Shown in pieces: positions 25,591-34,100 of a stretch of DNA of 64,000 nucleotides. The position numbers and the translations under genes were made by a program. This stretch comes from Bacteroidales bacterium UBA7009 (GTDB taxonomy: Bacteria; Bacteroidota; Bacteroidia; Bacteroidales; Paludibacteraceae). Position 1 is the stretch's first letter. The number at the start of each line of letters is the position of its first letter. The DNA is taken from positions 62,001 to 126,000 of the forward strand of contig DJXH01000027.1 of the NCBI GenBank assembly GCA_002449665.1. Direction: 5' to 3'. Under the pieces are notes generated by a model. The model was given only the letters and a program-made list of their open reading frames with translations. It did no database searches and was not told where the DNA came from.

Positions 25591-25680
25591 AATAAATAAC
25601 TGATAATTATGGATTTATCAATTTAGCGATTATAGATACTACCAAATAGCGCGGAACTTTTGTCCCGCGCTATTGGTAAT
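25591..25680 (+). ncRNA. Candidate small RNA of about 90 nt ending in a strong hairpin
   Basis: Downstream of a full promoter, the region contains only a 5-codon frame (ATG 25610) and then a stem with arms 25640-25654 and 25665-25678 (TACCAAATAGCGCGG with its near-complement, one bulged base). No T-run follows. The 5' and 3' ends are estimates. It could also be a leader or the read-through terminator of the convergent PspC gene. Confidence 0.35.
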
Positions 25681-25746
25681 AAACAGTTATTTCGAAATAT
25701 CGTTATCCTGTTCTTCCGTTATCTCGTTATAGTGAAGCCTCTTCTT

Positions 25747-25935
25747 TTACGCCCTGTTTGGTATAACAATACAGAGAATAATATAGAGTATGATACCCGG
25801 GAATCCTGCGCAAAGCAGAGAAAGGGCAGCATAGATAACGCGTATAACGGTAGGGTCGATATTAAAATACTCACCTATGCCTGCGCATACGCCGGCAAGC
25901 ATTTTGTTGGTGGATTTAAATAGTTTACGTTCCAT
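25747..25935 (-). CDS. PspC domain small membrane protein
   Basis: A 62-residue PspC-domain protein, ATG at 25935. The family signature is complete: RKLFKSTNKMLAGVCAGIGEYFNIDPTVIRVIYA, then a hydrophobic helix AALSLLCAGFPGIILYIILCIVIP. In other bacteria PspC domains sense envelope stress in the inner membrane; in Bacteroidota single-domain copies have no fixed role. It lies 38 bases after the CoA-transferase gene on the same strand, so it is probably co-transcribed. Longer readings from upstream codons would add unrelated residues. Confidence 0.88.
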   Translation of the reverse strand: MERKLFKSTNKMLAGVCAGIGEYFNIDPTVIRVIYAALSLLCAGFPGIILYIILCIVIPNRA

Positions 25936-25973
25936 TGCTTGTTTATTTTTATTCTGACTATCCGTGGTTTTTC

Positions 25974-27467
25974 TTACAGATAGTTCTCCCATTTGGTGTT
26001 ACGCATATCGCCCGACTTGAGGAACTCCTGGTGCATAGCCGTTGCAAGGCGCAGGTTGTGAGGTGTATGTGCAAGCGGTGCCTGGTTGAGGTACTCGCGC
26101 AGTAGTTCTTTATATTCTGGTGCGACACAGTTGTCAATAATTGTATGAGCGCGTTGTATCGGGCTCTTGCCGCGAAGGTCGGCGATGCCGTGTTCGGTGA
26201 TGATGACCTTGACGGAGTGTTCGGAGTGGTCGAGATGGCTGACCATAGGAACGAACGACGAGATGGCTCCGCCTTTGGCTGTTGAAGGAGTGGTGAAGAT
26301 ACTGATATAGGCATTGCGTGTAAAGTCGCCGCTGCCGCCGATGCCGTTCATCATCTTCGTGCCGCAGACGTGTGTGGAGTTGATGTTACCGAAGATGTCG
26401 GCTTCAAGAGCAGTGTTGATCGTTATCAGTCCGAGACGGCGTGCCACTTCGGGGTTGTTGCTTATCTCTTGCGGGCGCAGAACGATACGGCTGCGGAAGA
26501 AATTCATGTGTTCGATTATATCTTGCAGTTTTTCCGCACCTATGGTGAGCGAGCAGCCGGAAGCGAAAGTAACGCGTCCCTCTTTCATAAGGTCGATAAC
26601 GGAGTCTTGAATAACCTCTGTGTACATAGTGAAGGGAGGAATGTGTTTGTTTTCTCCGAGTGCGCCGAGTACGGCATTGGCTATGTTGCCTACGCCCGAC
26701 TGTATGGGCAGGAACTGCTTTGGTATGCGACCGGCGTGCATCTCCTCTTCAAGGAAACTTGCAACGTTAGCACCAATTTTTTCCGTTGTCTCGTCTGACG
26801 GAGTAAACTTGCCAACCTCGTTGGGGCGGTTAGTGCGGACGACAGCCACAATCTTCTTCGGGTCAACGCGCACACAATCAGTACCTATACGGTCGCCAAC
26901 GTGATAGACGGGAATTTCGCGGCGCATAGGCGGGTCAGCGGGCTCGTAGATGTCGTGAATACCGCGCATTACCTCAGGCATGGCTTCGTTGAGTTCAACG
27001 ATAATCTTGTCGGCAAGTCGGCAGATGGTAGGGATGATACCAACGCCGGCTGTGGGTACTATCTCGCCGCGCTCGTTTACCATACAAGCCTCTACGATGG
27101 CTACATCGGGCTTGGGCAGGAAACCGTAGCGGAGGTTCTGTGCTAATTCGGACAGGTGCATATCAAAATAGTGCGCCTGCTGTGAGTTGAGTTCGTTTCT
27201 GAGGTCTTTGCTCGACTGATAGGGCGTGCGGAAAGAGATGGCATGTGCGCGTGCAAGCATACCATCGCAGCTGTCGCCGGTGGAAGCACCGGTATAGACT
27301 CCTATCTTAAACTCTTTACCCTCTGCGTGCATAGCCTCTGCCATGTGGGCGATGGCTGTGGGAACCTCTTTCGGTGCACCTGCGGGCGTAAATCCGCCCA
27401 TTCCTACTACATCACCGTTCTTTACGAACCGTGCAGCCTCTTCGGCTGTCATAAACGGAAGTGTCAT
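25974..27467 (-). CDS. Acetyl-CoA hydrolase / succinyl-CoA:acetate CoA-transferase family
   Basis: CoA-transferase moving CoA between succinyl- or propionyl-CoA and acetate, as used in anaerobic succinate/propionate metabolism. The 497-residue product (ATG 27467, MTLPFMTAEEAARF) matches the Cat1/AarC family: GMGGFTPAGAPKEVP near the start, IQSGVGNIANAVLGAL, TEVIQDSVIDLM (region expected to carry the catalytic Glu), and GIGGSGDFTRNAY. Acceptor specificity (acetate, propionate, succinate or hydrolysis) cannot be fixed from sequence. The start is 38 bases after the -7 element, and the divergent gene is an Mrp ATPase. Confidence 0.92.
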   Translation of the reverse strand: MTLPFMTAEEAARFVKNGDVVGMGGFTPAGAPKEVPTAIAHMAEAMHAEGKEFKIGVYTGASTGDSCDGMLARAHAISFRTPYQSSKDLRNELNSQQAHYFDMHLSELAQNLRYGFLPKPDVAIVEACMVNERGEIVPTAGVGIIPTICRLADKIIVELNEAMPEVMRGIHDIYEPADPPMRREIPVYHVGDRIGTDCVRVDPKKIVAVVRTNRPNEVGKFTPSDETTEKIGANVASFLEEEMHAGRIPKQFLPIQSGVGNIANAVLGALGENKHIPPFTMYTEVIQDSVIDLMKEGRVTFASGCSLTIGAEKLQDIIEHMNFFRSRIVLRPQEISNNPEVARRLGLITINTALEADIFGNINSTHVCGTKMMNGIGGSGDFTRNAYISIFTTPSTAKGGAISSFVPMVSHLDHSEHSVKVIITEHGIADLRGKSPIQRAHTIIDNCVAPEYKELLREYLNQAPLAHTPHNLRLATAMHQEFLKSGDMRNTKWENYL

Positions 27468-27505
27468 AAATAAATGCTGTTTTAAGTTTGTTACAAAAAA
27501 TCGCA

Positions 27506-27537
27506 CAAAGGTACGGCTTTTATTCAAATTGTGCAAC
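27506..27537 (-). promoter_or_regulatory. Promoter for CoA-transferase
   Basis: Minus-strand GTTG (27537-27534) and TACCTTTG (27513-27506), 20-base spacer. Confidence 0.7.
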
Positions 27538-27539
27538 AA

Positions 27540-27571
27540 TTTGCATAATTGTGAAAAAAGCAGTACTTTTG
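27540..27571 (+). promoter_or_regulatory. Promoter for mrp operon
   Basis: TTTG 27540-27543 and TACTTTTG 27564-27571, 20-base spacer. It is back-to-back with, but does not overlap, the CoA-transferase promoter. The ATG follows 22 bases later. Confidence 0.72.
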
Positions 27572-27593
27572 CGGGCTTAAATATTCAAATGAA

Positions 27594-28634
27594 ATGTATC
27601 CTCAACAGATAATCGACTCTTTGCGGCATGTCCGCTACCCCGGGAACGGCAAAGACCTTATAGAGAGCGGAATGCTCGAAGACGATATTCGCATATCGGG
27701 TCTTGAAGTGAGTTTTTCGCTTATTTTCGACAAAGATAATGACCCTTTTATCCGCTCCGTGGTGAAAGCGGCAGAAACGGCTATAAGGACCTATATTGAT
27801 GAAAATATAGCCGTACATATTCATACCAAGTTCCGCCACACCAACCTCAAACCCGCTGACGACACCAATCCGATACAGGCTCGGCATATCATAGCCGTCC
27901 ATTCGGGCAAGGGCGGAGTGGGCAAGTCCACGGTAACGGCTAATCTTGCCGTTGCTCTTGCTGCTCGCGGCTATAGGGTGGGACTGCTTGATGCCGACAT
28001 CCACGGTCCGAGCATACCCAAGATGCTCCATACCGAAGATGCTCGTCCGGTGTCGGTGGAAGAAGACGGCAGAACGCTTATCGAACCCATAGAGCAATAC
28101 GGAGTGAAGATGCTCTCAATAGGTTTTTTCGTTGAGCCGGAGCAAGCCGTTATATGGCGCGGAGGTATGGCAAGCAATGCCATAAAACAACTTATACAAG
28201 ATGCTCATTGGGGCAGTCTTGACTATTTCCTTATTGATCTCCCTCCCGGGACGAGCGACATACACCTTACTCTTATTCAGTCCCTTCCCCTTACCGGCGT
28301 TATCGTTGTTACCACTCCGCAGCCAGTGGCTTTGACCGATGCAAGAAAGGGTGTGGAGATGTTCAGGAACGACAAGGTGAATGTGCCTATACTCGGTCTT
28401 GTGGAGAATATGTCGTATTTTACTCCTGCCGAACTGCCAGACAACAAGTATTATATCTTCGGTAAGGAGGGCGGCAAGAGGCTTGCGGAAGAACTGCATA
28501 TACCTCTGCTTGCAGAGATTCCGCTTGTTCAGTCCGTTCGTGAGTCAGGCGATGAGGGAGTGCCTATAGCCCTCAATGCCGGTCATCCGGCAGCACGCAT
28601 TTTTGACGATATATGCCGACAGTTAGAGCCATAG
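27594..28634 (+). CDS. Mrp/NBP35-family P-loop ATPase (Fe-S cluster carrier type)
   Basis: Predicted iron-sulfur cluster carrier of 346 residues. An MIP18/DUF59-like domain (about 1-85) precedes a ParA-type ATPase with deviant Walker A GKGGVGKS (105-112), LLDADIHGPSIPKML and YFLIDLPPGTSDIHL. The CxxC that binds the cluster in most Mrp proteins is absent: the loop after VENMSYF reads TPAELPDNKYYIFGKEGG, a form I know from other Bacteroidota. Cluster binding is therefore uncertain. Its 3' end overlaps the MATE gene by 22 bases. Confidence 0.9.
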   Translation: MYPQQIIDSLRHVRYPGNGKDLIESGMLEDDIRISGLEVSFSLIFDKDNDPFIRSVVKAAETAIRTYIDENIAVHIHTKFRHTNLKPADDTNPIQARHIIAVHSGKGGVGKSTVTANLAVALAARGYRVGLLDADIHGPSIPKMLHTEDARPVSVEEDGRTLIEPIEQYGVKMLSIGFFVEPEQAVIWRGGMASNAIKQLIQDAHWGSLDYFLIDLPPGTSDIHLTLIQSLPLTGVIVVTTPQPVALTDARKGVEMFRNDKVNVPILGLVENMSYFTPAELPDNKYYIFGKEGGKRLAEELHIPLLAEIPLVQSVRESGDEGVPIALNAGHPAARIFDDICRQLEP

Positions 28635-29977
28635 AACTCGGCGAAGCACCTATACGCAGACTGCTGTTCCGCTACGCCATGCCCGCTATCATCGCAATGA
28701 CGGCGTCATCGCTGTATAATATAGCGGACAGTATATTTATAGGTCATGGGTGCGGAGCGATGGCTCTGTCGGGACTGACTGTGGCAAAGCCTTTTATGGA
28801 CATCTGTGCCGCTTTCGGCAGCCTTGTGGGAGTGGGGGCAAGTACGCTCGTTGCTATCTTCCTCGGCGAGAAAAACTACGAATCGGCAGGGCGTGTGCTC
28901 GGTAATGTCATTGTGCTTAATGTCATACTCAGTGCCATAGTGATGATAGCCGGTCTCGTCTGGCTTGACCCTATCCTTATCGCCTTCGGTGCGAGCGATG
29001 CCACACTTGTGTATGCGCACGAGTATATGGAGATAATTCTATGGGGTAACATACTTACACACATCTACTTCGGTTTGAACAATATGCTCCGCTCCATGGG
29101 GCATCCCAAAATATCAATGTATGCCACTATTGTGGCAGTGGGCGTGAACATAGGTCTTGATCCTGTCTTTATTTTCACCCTCGATATGGGTGTGAGAGGT
29201 GCGGCATTGGCAACGGTGTTGTCGCAGGCTGTGGCTGTGGGCTTGCAGATGGTGGTGTTTTGCAATCCGAAAGAGATAATCCATTTTCATAGAGGTATTT
29301 GGAAACTCGACAGGGATATCACTATGCGCTCGCTTGCCATTGGTGCTTCGCCTTTCCTTATGAATATTGCCCACTGCTTTGTGGTCATCATCATCAATAA
29401 CCAGTTGCGCCGTTTCGGCGGCGATATGGCTCTTGCCACCTACGGCATTATCAACCGTTTCACTTTCGTTTTCGCTATGATTGTAATGGGGCTTAATCAG
29501 GGTATGCAGCCTATCGTGGGCTATAATTATGGTGCGCACCTGTATAAGCGTATGCTGCGCGCGTTTAAGTTGACAGCCGTATGTGCCACCATAGTGATGG
29601 GAGCGGTGTTCCTGCTTTCGGAGGTCGCACCCGAATGGATGATACGACTATTTACTCACGATGAAGAACTTGTGGCGCAATCCGTACTGCCTATGCGTAT
29701 CGTATGTTGCACTATGCTGATTGTCGGCTTTCAGATGGTAACTGGCAACTTCTTCACCAGCATAGGTATGGCGGGCAAGGCTATATTCCTGAGCCTCACA
29801 AGGCAGGTGTTATACCTTATCCCGCTTACTGTCGCTATGCCGTATATGTTTGAAAGCGACCCTATTATGGGCGTATGGTGGAGCCTGCCGGTGAGCGATA
29901 CGCTCTCCGCTTTGACTGCCGCTGTTATGCTCTTTGTACAAATGAGATACTTCAAGCAACATAAATACTATATATAG
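28613..29977 (+). CDS. MATE family multidrug/metabolite exporter
   Basis: Inner-membrane Na+ or H+ antiporter of 454 residues with about 12 hydrophobic helices in two homologous halves. Family features are IRRLLFRYAMPAIIAMTASSLYNIADSIFIGHGCGAMALSG at the start and MGLNQGMQPIVGYNYGA at the beginning of the second half. Substrate unknown. The ATG at 28613 lies inside the end of mrp (22-base overlap), so translation is probably coupled. The next gene begins 2 bases after its stop. Confidence 0.92.
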   Translation: MPTVRAIELGEAPIRRLLFRYAMPAIIAMTASSLYNIADSIFIGHGCGAMALSGLTVAKPFMDICAAFGSLVGVGASTLVAIFLGEKNYESAGRVLGNVIVLNVILSAIVMIAGLVWLDPILIAFGASDATLVYAHEYMEIILWGNILTHIYFGLNNMLRSMGHPKISMYATIVAVGVNIGLDPVFIFTLDMGVRGAALATVLSQAVAVGLQMVVFCNPKEIIHFHRGIWKLDRDITMRSLAIGASPFLMNIAHCFVVIIINNQLRRFGGDMALATYGIINRFTFVFAMIVMGLNQGMQPIVGYNYGAHLYKRMLRAFKLTAVCATIVMGAVFLLSEVAPEWMIRLFTHDEELVAQSVLPMRIVCCTMLIVGFQMVTGNFFTSIGMAGKAIFLSLTRQVLYLIPLTVAMPYMFESDPIMGVWWSLPVSDTLSALTAAVMLFVQMRYFKQHKYYI

Positions 29978-29979
29978 AT

Positions 29980-30717
29980 ATGCTTCAACTGCTTACAGTC
30001 CTTCTGCTCGGGTTCCTGATGATCCTCGACCCGTGTACACTCTTTACCTCTATTGCAGCCATCGGCTATATCGACCGCGAACTGCAAAACAAACGCCGCG
30101 TCTTGACCACCGGCACTATGTTCGTACTCGGCAAACTGCTGACGTACGTGCTGCTCAGTATCCCCTTTATTATGGGTGCGCAGACCGCTCATCTGCACCA
30201 TTTTATAGAGCATTGGGGCGAACCGCTGCTTGCAGTATTCATGCTCCTGTGCGGCGTGTTCCTGCTTTTTAGCGGACACCTTCACCACGACCACGACCAC
30301 GGCGTGAATAAGTGGCTGCAGACGGTGGACGAGAAAAGCAGTTGGCTGTGGGCTTTTATGCTCGGTATCTTCTTTGCTATTGCTTTCTGTCCGCACCGCC
30401 TTGTCTATTTCTTCACTATGATAGATATGGCAGTTACGGGCGGTCATTCTGCCGTCGTAACATGGCTGATGCCGGTCGTATTCGGACTCGGGACGGGGCT
30501 GCCTATTATGATTCTCGCGTGGATTATATCCTATAGTGCCGTATCTGTACAAACTCTCACGGAGAAGATAAAAGGCTTTGAACACTGGTTCCGCTATGCC
30601 TGTGCCGTCATCTTCATAGGTTACGGTTTGTATCTCGGTATTCATCTCCTTGGCGGAGAGCATCACCACCATGACCACTCCTTCCTTTCGCTTCCGGCAG
30701 TTTGCAGTATGGCATGA
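29980..30717 (+). CDS. CcdA/DsbD-like membrane protein with His-rich loops
   Basis: Polytopic membrane protein of 245 residues, about six helices, related to the CcdA/DsbD transmembrane family (also used by ArsG-type permeases). The first helix carries ILDPCTLFTSIAAIGYI and the fourth AIAFCPHRLVYFF, placing one Cys in each half where the family has its redox pair. Two His-rich stretches, HLHHDHDHG (about 101-109) and GEHHHHDHS near the C-terminus, suggest metal binding. Metal export or redox transfer are both possible. It overlaps trmN6 by 47 bases. Confidence 0.7.
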   Translation: MLQLLTVLLLGFLMILDPCTLFTSIAAIGYIDRELQNKRRVLTTGTMFVLGKLLTYVLLSIPFIMGAQTAHLHHFIEHWGEPLLAVFMLLCGVFLLFSGHLHHDHDHGVNKWLQTVDEKSSWLWAFMLGIFFAIAFCPHRLVYFFTMIDMAVTGGHSAVVTWLMPVVFGLGTGLPIMILAWIISYSAVSVQTLTEKIKGFEHWFRYACAVIFIGYGLYLGIHLLGGEHHHHDHSFLSLPAVCSMA

Positions 30718-31396
30718 CCGCTGCGCTATGAAAGTCGGTACGGACGGCGTGCTGCTCGGCGCGTGGTGTATGCAGGGTATAGACGGCGACCGACCGCTGC
30801 GCGTGCTTGATGTCGGAACAGGCAGCGGACTTATCGCGCTGATGGTGGCACAACGGTTTGCTTCGGCACAAATAACAGCCATTGACATAGACGAAGCGGC
30901 GGTGGAGCAGGCGCGAGAAAACTTCGCCCGCTCGCCATGGCATAACCGCCTTAATGCTCTGCTTTGCCCTTTTAGCGATTTGCCGCCGGACGTGAAGTAT
31001 GATGCCATAGTGAGCAATCCGCCCTATTTCGTTGATTCGCTGCTCAATCCGTCCGCTTTACGAACGGCTGCGAGACACGCCGTCAGTCTCTCTTTGGACA
31101 CACTTATCCAAGGTTCTGCACTGCTGCTTGAAGACTGCGGCACTCTTTCGCTTGTCCTGCCCGCAGAACAGGAAAAAAATGCCGTTGCCGTTGCTGCCTC
31201 GTGCGGGTTGGTGCTACGGCGGCTGACCAAGGTGTTTACCAAGCAAGGCAAGCCGCAGAAACGCTCACTTATGGAGTGGCAAAAATCGGTGTTTGATACC
31301 GCCTTACAGCCTGTAACGGATACGCTTGTTCTGATGGAGGATAATGCCCCGAGAAGCGAAAAATATGCCGCTCTGACAAAAGATTTTTACCTCTAA
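30671..31396 (+). CDS. trmN6: tRNA1(Val) (adenine(37)-N6)-methyltransferase
   Basis: SAM-dependent enzyme methylating A37 of tRNA1-Val, in the cytosol. The product is 241 residues from ATG 30671. Motif I is VLDVGTGSGLIAL, the acidic loop is AIDIDEAAVEQA, and motif IV is IVSNPPYF, which is diagnostic for N6-adenine or N5-glutamine methylation. The N-terminal FRFRQFAVWHDRCAMKVGTDGVLLGAW is the YfiC/TrmN6 signature. The 47-base overlap with the upstream gene is unusually long but forced by this N-terminus. Confidence 0.92.
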   Translation: MTTPSFRFRQFAVWHDRCAMKVGTDGVLLGAWCMQGIDGDRPLRVLDVGTGSGLIALMVAQRFASAQITAIDIDEAAVEQARENFARSPWHNRLNALLCPFSDLPPDVKYDAIVSNPPYFVDSLLNPSALRTAARHAVSLSLDTLIQGSALLLEDCGTLSLVLPAEQEKNAVAVAASCGLVLRRLTKVFTKQGKPQKRSLMEWQKSVFDTALQPVTDTLVLMEDNAPRSEKYAALTKDFYL

Positions 31397-31438
31397 ATAC
31401 GTTTCTTTGTGCAAGAATAGATATTTTTTGCGAAAAAA

Positions 31439-31470
31439 CTTGCACAATCCGACAAAAACTCGTACCTTTG
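31439..31470 (+). promoter_or_regulatory. Promoter for gyrB operon
   Basis: CTTG 31439-31442 and TACCTTTG 31463-31470, 20-base spacer. The leader is about 78 bases and contains a CACACGC/GCGTGTG hairpin around 31486-31502 soon after the start site. Confidence 0.72.
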
Positions 31471-31554
31471 CCACCTCAATAACACACACGCACGCGTGTG
31501 CGCGATAGGAGTGTGTGGGCAAGCATAAATAAGTTAAAATATCTTAAAAATTAT

Positions 31555-33537
31555 ATGGAAGAAAAAGAAAAGTATGACGGTTCAAGTATTCAAGTGCTTG
31601 AGGGATTGGAAGCTGTGCGCAAACGACCTGCGATGTATATAGGCGATATTTCGCAAAAAGGTCTGCATCATCTTGTATATGAGGTGGTTGATAACTCCAT
31701 AGACGAGGCTCTCGCAGGTTTTTGCACGGAGATAGCAGTGCATATTAACGAAGATAACTCTATTACGGTACAAGATAATGGTCGCGGTATACCAGTGGAT
31801 ATGCACCCCAAAGAGCATAAGAGTGCGCTTGAGGTGGTTATGACTGTGCTTCACGCCGGCGGTAAATTCAATAAAGACAGTTATAAAGTGTCCGGAGGTC
31901 TGCATGGCGTAGGTGTAAGTTGCGTGAACGCTCTTTCGTCCAAGATGCATGTGGAGGTATATCGTGACGGACAGATACATAGTCAGGACTATGCCAAGGG
32001 CAAACCCCTTGCTCCCGTACATGTGATAGACATAAAAGAGGCAGTGGGCAACTGGGAACAGGGCAAGACGGGTACGTTTGTGCAGTTCTGGCCCGACGAT
32101 ACTATCTTTACAGAGACTGTTTATCAGTGGGATATACTTGCCAACCGTATGCGCGAACTGGCTTTCCTTAATGCCGGTGTGCGTATCGTACTCAAAGACA
32201 AACGTGTCGTTACCGAAGATGGCGTTAAGAAAGAGGTGTTCTACTCTGAAAAGGGCTTGAGTGAGTTTGTGCGCTATATAGACAGCAACCGTACCCCCCT
32301 TATTTCTGAAGTTATACACCTCAACACCGAGAAATACGGTACGCCCGTAGAGGTGGCAATGATTTATAATACCGACTTCAACGAGAACGTACACTCATAC
32401 GTTAATAATATCAACACCATAGAAGGCGGTACGCACGTGGCAGGTTTTCGCGCTGCTCTCACCCGCGTGATGAAGAAATACGCCGAGGAGAGCAAACTGC
32501 TTGAGAAAGCCAAACTCAAAGACAAGGACGGTAATGCCACCATCGACCCCAACGATTTCCGCGAAGGTCTGACGGCTGTCATCAGCGTGAAAGTGGCAGA
32601 GCCTCAGTTTGAGGGTCAGACCAAGACCAAACTCGGCAACTCCGAGGTGGCTGGTATGGTGTCAAGTGCCGTTAGTGAGGCTTTGAGCAACTACCTCGAA
32701 GAGCACCCCGATGATGCTAAACGCATAGTAGAGAAGGTTATACTTGCAGCGCAAGCTCGTATTGCCGCTCGTAACGCAAGGCAGAGCGTGCTGCGCAAGA
32801 GTCCGCTTTCCGGAGGCGGACTGCCCGGCAAACTTGCAGACTGCTCGTCTAAAGACCCTGCCGACTGCGAACTGTTCCTCGTAGAGGGAGACTCCGCGGG
32901 CGGTACTGCCAAGAAAGGTCGCGACCGCGTACACCAAGCCATCCTGCCCCTGCGCGGAAAAATCCTCAACGTGGAGAAAGCGATGGAACATAAGGTGTTT
33001 GAGAGCGAAGAGGTGAGAAATATCTTCACTGCCCTCGGTATAACCTTCGGTACGGAAGATGACCCCAAGGCTCTTAACCTCAGTAAGATACGCTACCATA
33101 AAGTTATTATTATGGCGGATGCCGATGTGGATGGAGCACATATAGCCACGCTTATTATGACCCTATTCTTCCGCCATATGAAAGAAGTGATAGAGCAGGG
33201 GCACCTCTACATCGCAATGGCACCGCTTTATCTCTGCACCAAAGACTCGTATAAAGAGTATTGCTGGAACGACCAGCAGCGTTACGACTTTATCCAGCGT
33301 TATGCCGGAGGTGATGAGAAACTCGTTAAGACACAGCGATATAAAGGTCTCGGTGAAATGAAGGACGAGCAACTGTGGGAGACCACTATGGATCCGGAAC
33401 GCCGTCTGCTGAAGAAAGTGACGATTGAGAACGCAGCCGAAGCCGACCGTACCATCGCTATGCTTATGGGCGACGATGTGGCTCCTCGTCGCGAGTTCAT
33501 AGAAGAGAACGCAACCTACGCCAAGATCGATGCATAA
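31555..33537 (+). CDS. gyrB: DNA gyrase subunit B
   Basis: ATPase subunit of gyrase, which introduces negative supercoils. It has 660 residues from ATG 31555, a usual length for the phylum. The GHKL ATPase domain has LEGLEAVRKRPAMYIGD, VVDNSIDEALAG, DNGRGIPVD and GGLHGVGVS. The transducer follows, then the TOPRIM region with LVEGDSAGGTAKKGRD and MADADVDGAHI, and the C-terminal QRYKGLGEM. Lack of a ParE-type partner nearby and the QRYKGLGEM form fit GyrB. It leads a six-gene run reaching galK. Confidence 0.97.
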   Translation: MEEKEKYDGSSIQVLEGLEAVRKRPAMYIGDISQKGLHHLVYEVVDNSIDEALAGFCTEIAVHINEDNSITVQDNGRGIPVDMHPKEHKSALEVVMTVLHAGGKFNKDSYKVSGGLHGVGVSCVNALSSKMHVEVYRDGQIHSQDYAKGKPLAPVHVIDIKEAVGNWEQGKTGTFVQFWPDDTIFTETVYQWDILANRMRELAFLNAGVRIVLKDKRVVTEDGVKKEVFYSEKGLSEFVRYIDSNRTPLISEVIHLNTEKYGTPVEVAMIYNTDFNENVHSYVNNINTIEGGTHVAGFRAALTRVMKKYAEESKLLEKAKLKDKDGNATIDPNDFREGLTAVISVKVAEPQFEGQTKTKLGNSEVAGMVSSAVSEALSNYLEEHPDDAKRIVEKVILAAQARIAARNARQSVLRKSPLSGGGLPGKLADCSSKDPADCELFLVEGDSAGGTAKKGRDRVHQAILPLRGKILNVEKAMEHKVFESEEVRNIFTALGITFGTEDDPKALNLSKIRYHKVIIMADADVDGAHIATLIMTLFFRHMKEVIEQGHLYIAMAPLYLCTKDSYKEYCWNDQQRYDFIQRYAGGDEKLVKTQRYKGLGEMKDEQLWETTMDPERRLLKKVTIENAAEADRTIAMLMGDDVAPRREFIEENATYAKIDA

Positions 33538-34089
33538 ATGAAAACAGCAGTCTATTGCAGCGCATCCAACCGCCTACAGGATGAGTATCTCCGCATAGGC
33601 GATATAGTGGGCGAGAGGCTCGCCGAGATGGGCGACAGCCTTGTCTATGGCGGTGCTACAGGCGGACTGATGACTCGTGTGAGCGAGAGTTTTCGTCGTC
33701 ATCTGCCTAATGATACCGATGCGCGACTCATAGGCGTTGTTCCCGTACACATAGCCCGCAGCGAAAGAAAATCTATGATATGCGATGACCTCTATCTCGT
33801 GGAGAATATGTCGCAGCGCAAGCAGATGATGCGTACTCTTGCCGACCGCTACGTATGCCTGCCCGGCAGTTACGGTACGCTCGACGAGATGATGGACGTC
33901 ATAGCCTCCGGGACGGTAGGCGAACATCGCAAGCCGCTGTATATACTCAACTACAACGGTTTTTATGACTCGCTTAAGTCCCTAATAGGGCAGATGAAAA
34001 CACTGGATTTTATACCCGAATCGGAAAATTATAAACCTGTCTTTGCCGACAGCATTGACGAATTGTTTTTGCTTTTAACAAACAACTAA
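33538..34089 (+). CDS. LOG-family protein (TIGR00730), putative nucleotide phosphoribohydrolase
   Basis: Belongs to the LOG/lysine-decarboxylase-like family, whose members cleave nucleoside 5'-monophosphates to base and ribose 5-phosphate. It has 183 residues: YCSAS start, VYGGATGGLM (37-46), MSQRKQMM (91-98) and LPGSYGTLDEM (108-118). The usual motif is PGGxGTxxE; here the second Gly is Ser (S111), while the catalytic Glu (E117) and Arg (R94) are kept. The ATG directly follows the gyrB stop with no gap. Confidence 0.88.
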   Translation: MKTAVYCSASNRLQDEYLRIGDIVGERLAEMGDSLVYGGATGGLMTRVSESFRRHLPNDTDARLIGVVPVHIARSERKSMICDDLYLVENMSQRKQMMRTLADRYVCLPGSYGTLDEMMDVIASGTVGEHRKPLYILNYNGFYDSLKSLIGQMKTLDFIPESENYKPVFADSIDELFLLLTNN

Positions 34090-34100
34090 AATATAAGTAT

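Larger units (their letters stand above)
25118..25746. other. Intergenic region: inverted-repeat element, hairpins and candidate small RNA
   Basis: 629 bases without a recognised protein gene. Contents in order: the 287-bp inverted-repeat element (25197-25483) carrying a minus-strand promoter, an 11-base-arm hairpin (25497-25536), a plus-strand promoter (25553-25584), and a strong hairpin (25640-25678). Confidence 0.65.

Noticed and set aside
25747..25992. Longer 81-residue reading of the PspC protein
   Set aside because: The extra N-terminus overlaps the CoA-transferase gene end and is not part of the PspC domain; ATG 25935 matches the family start.
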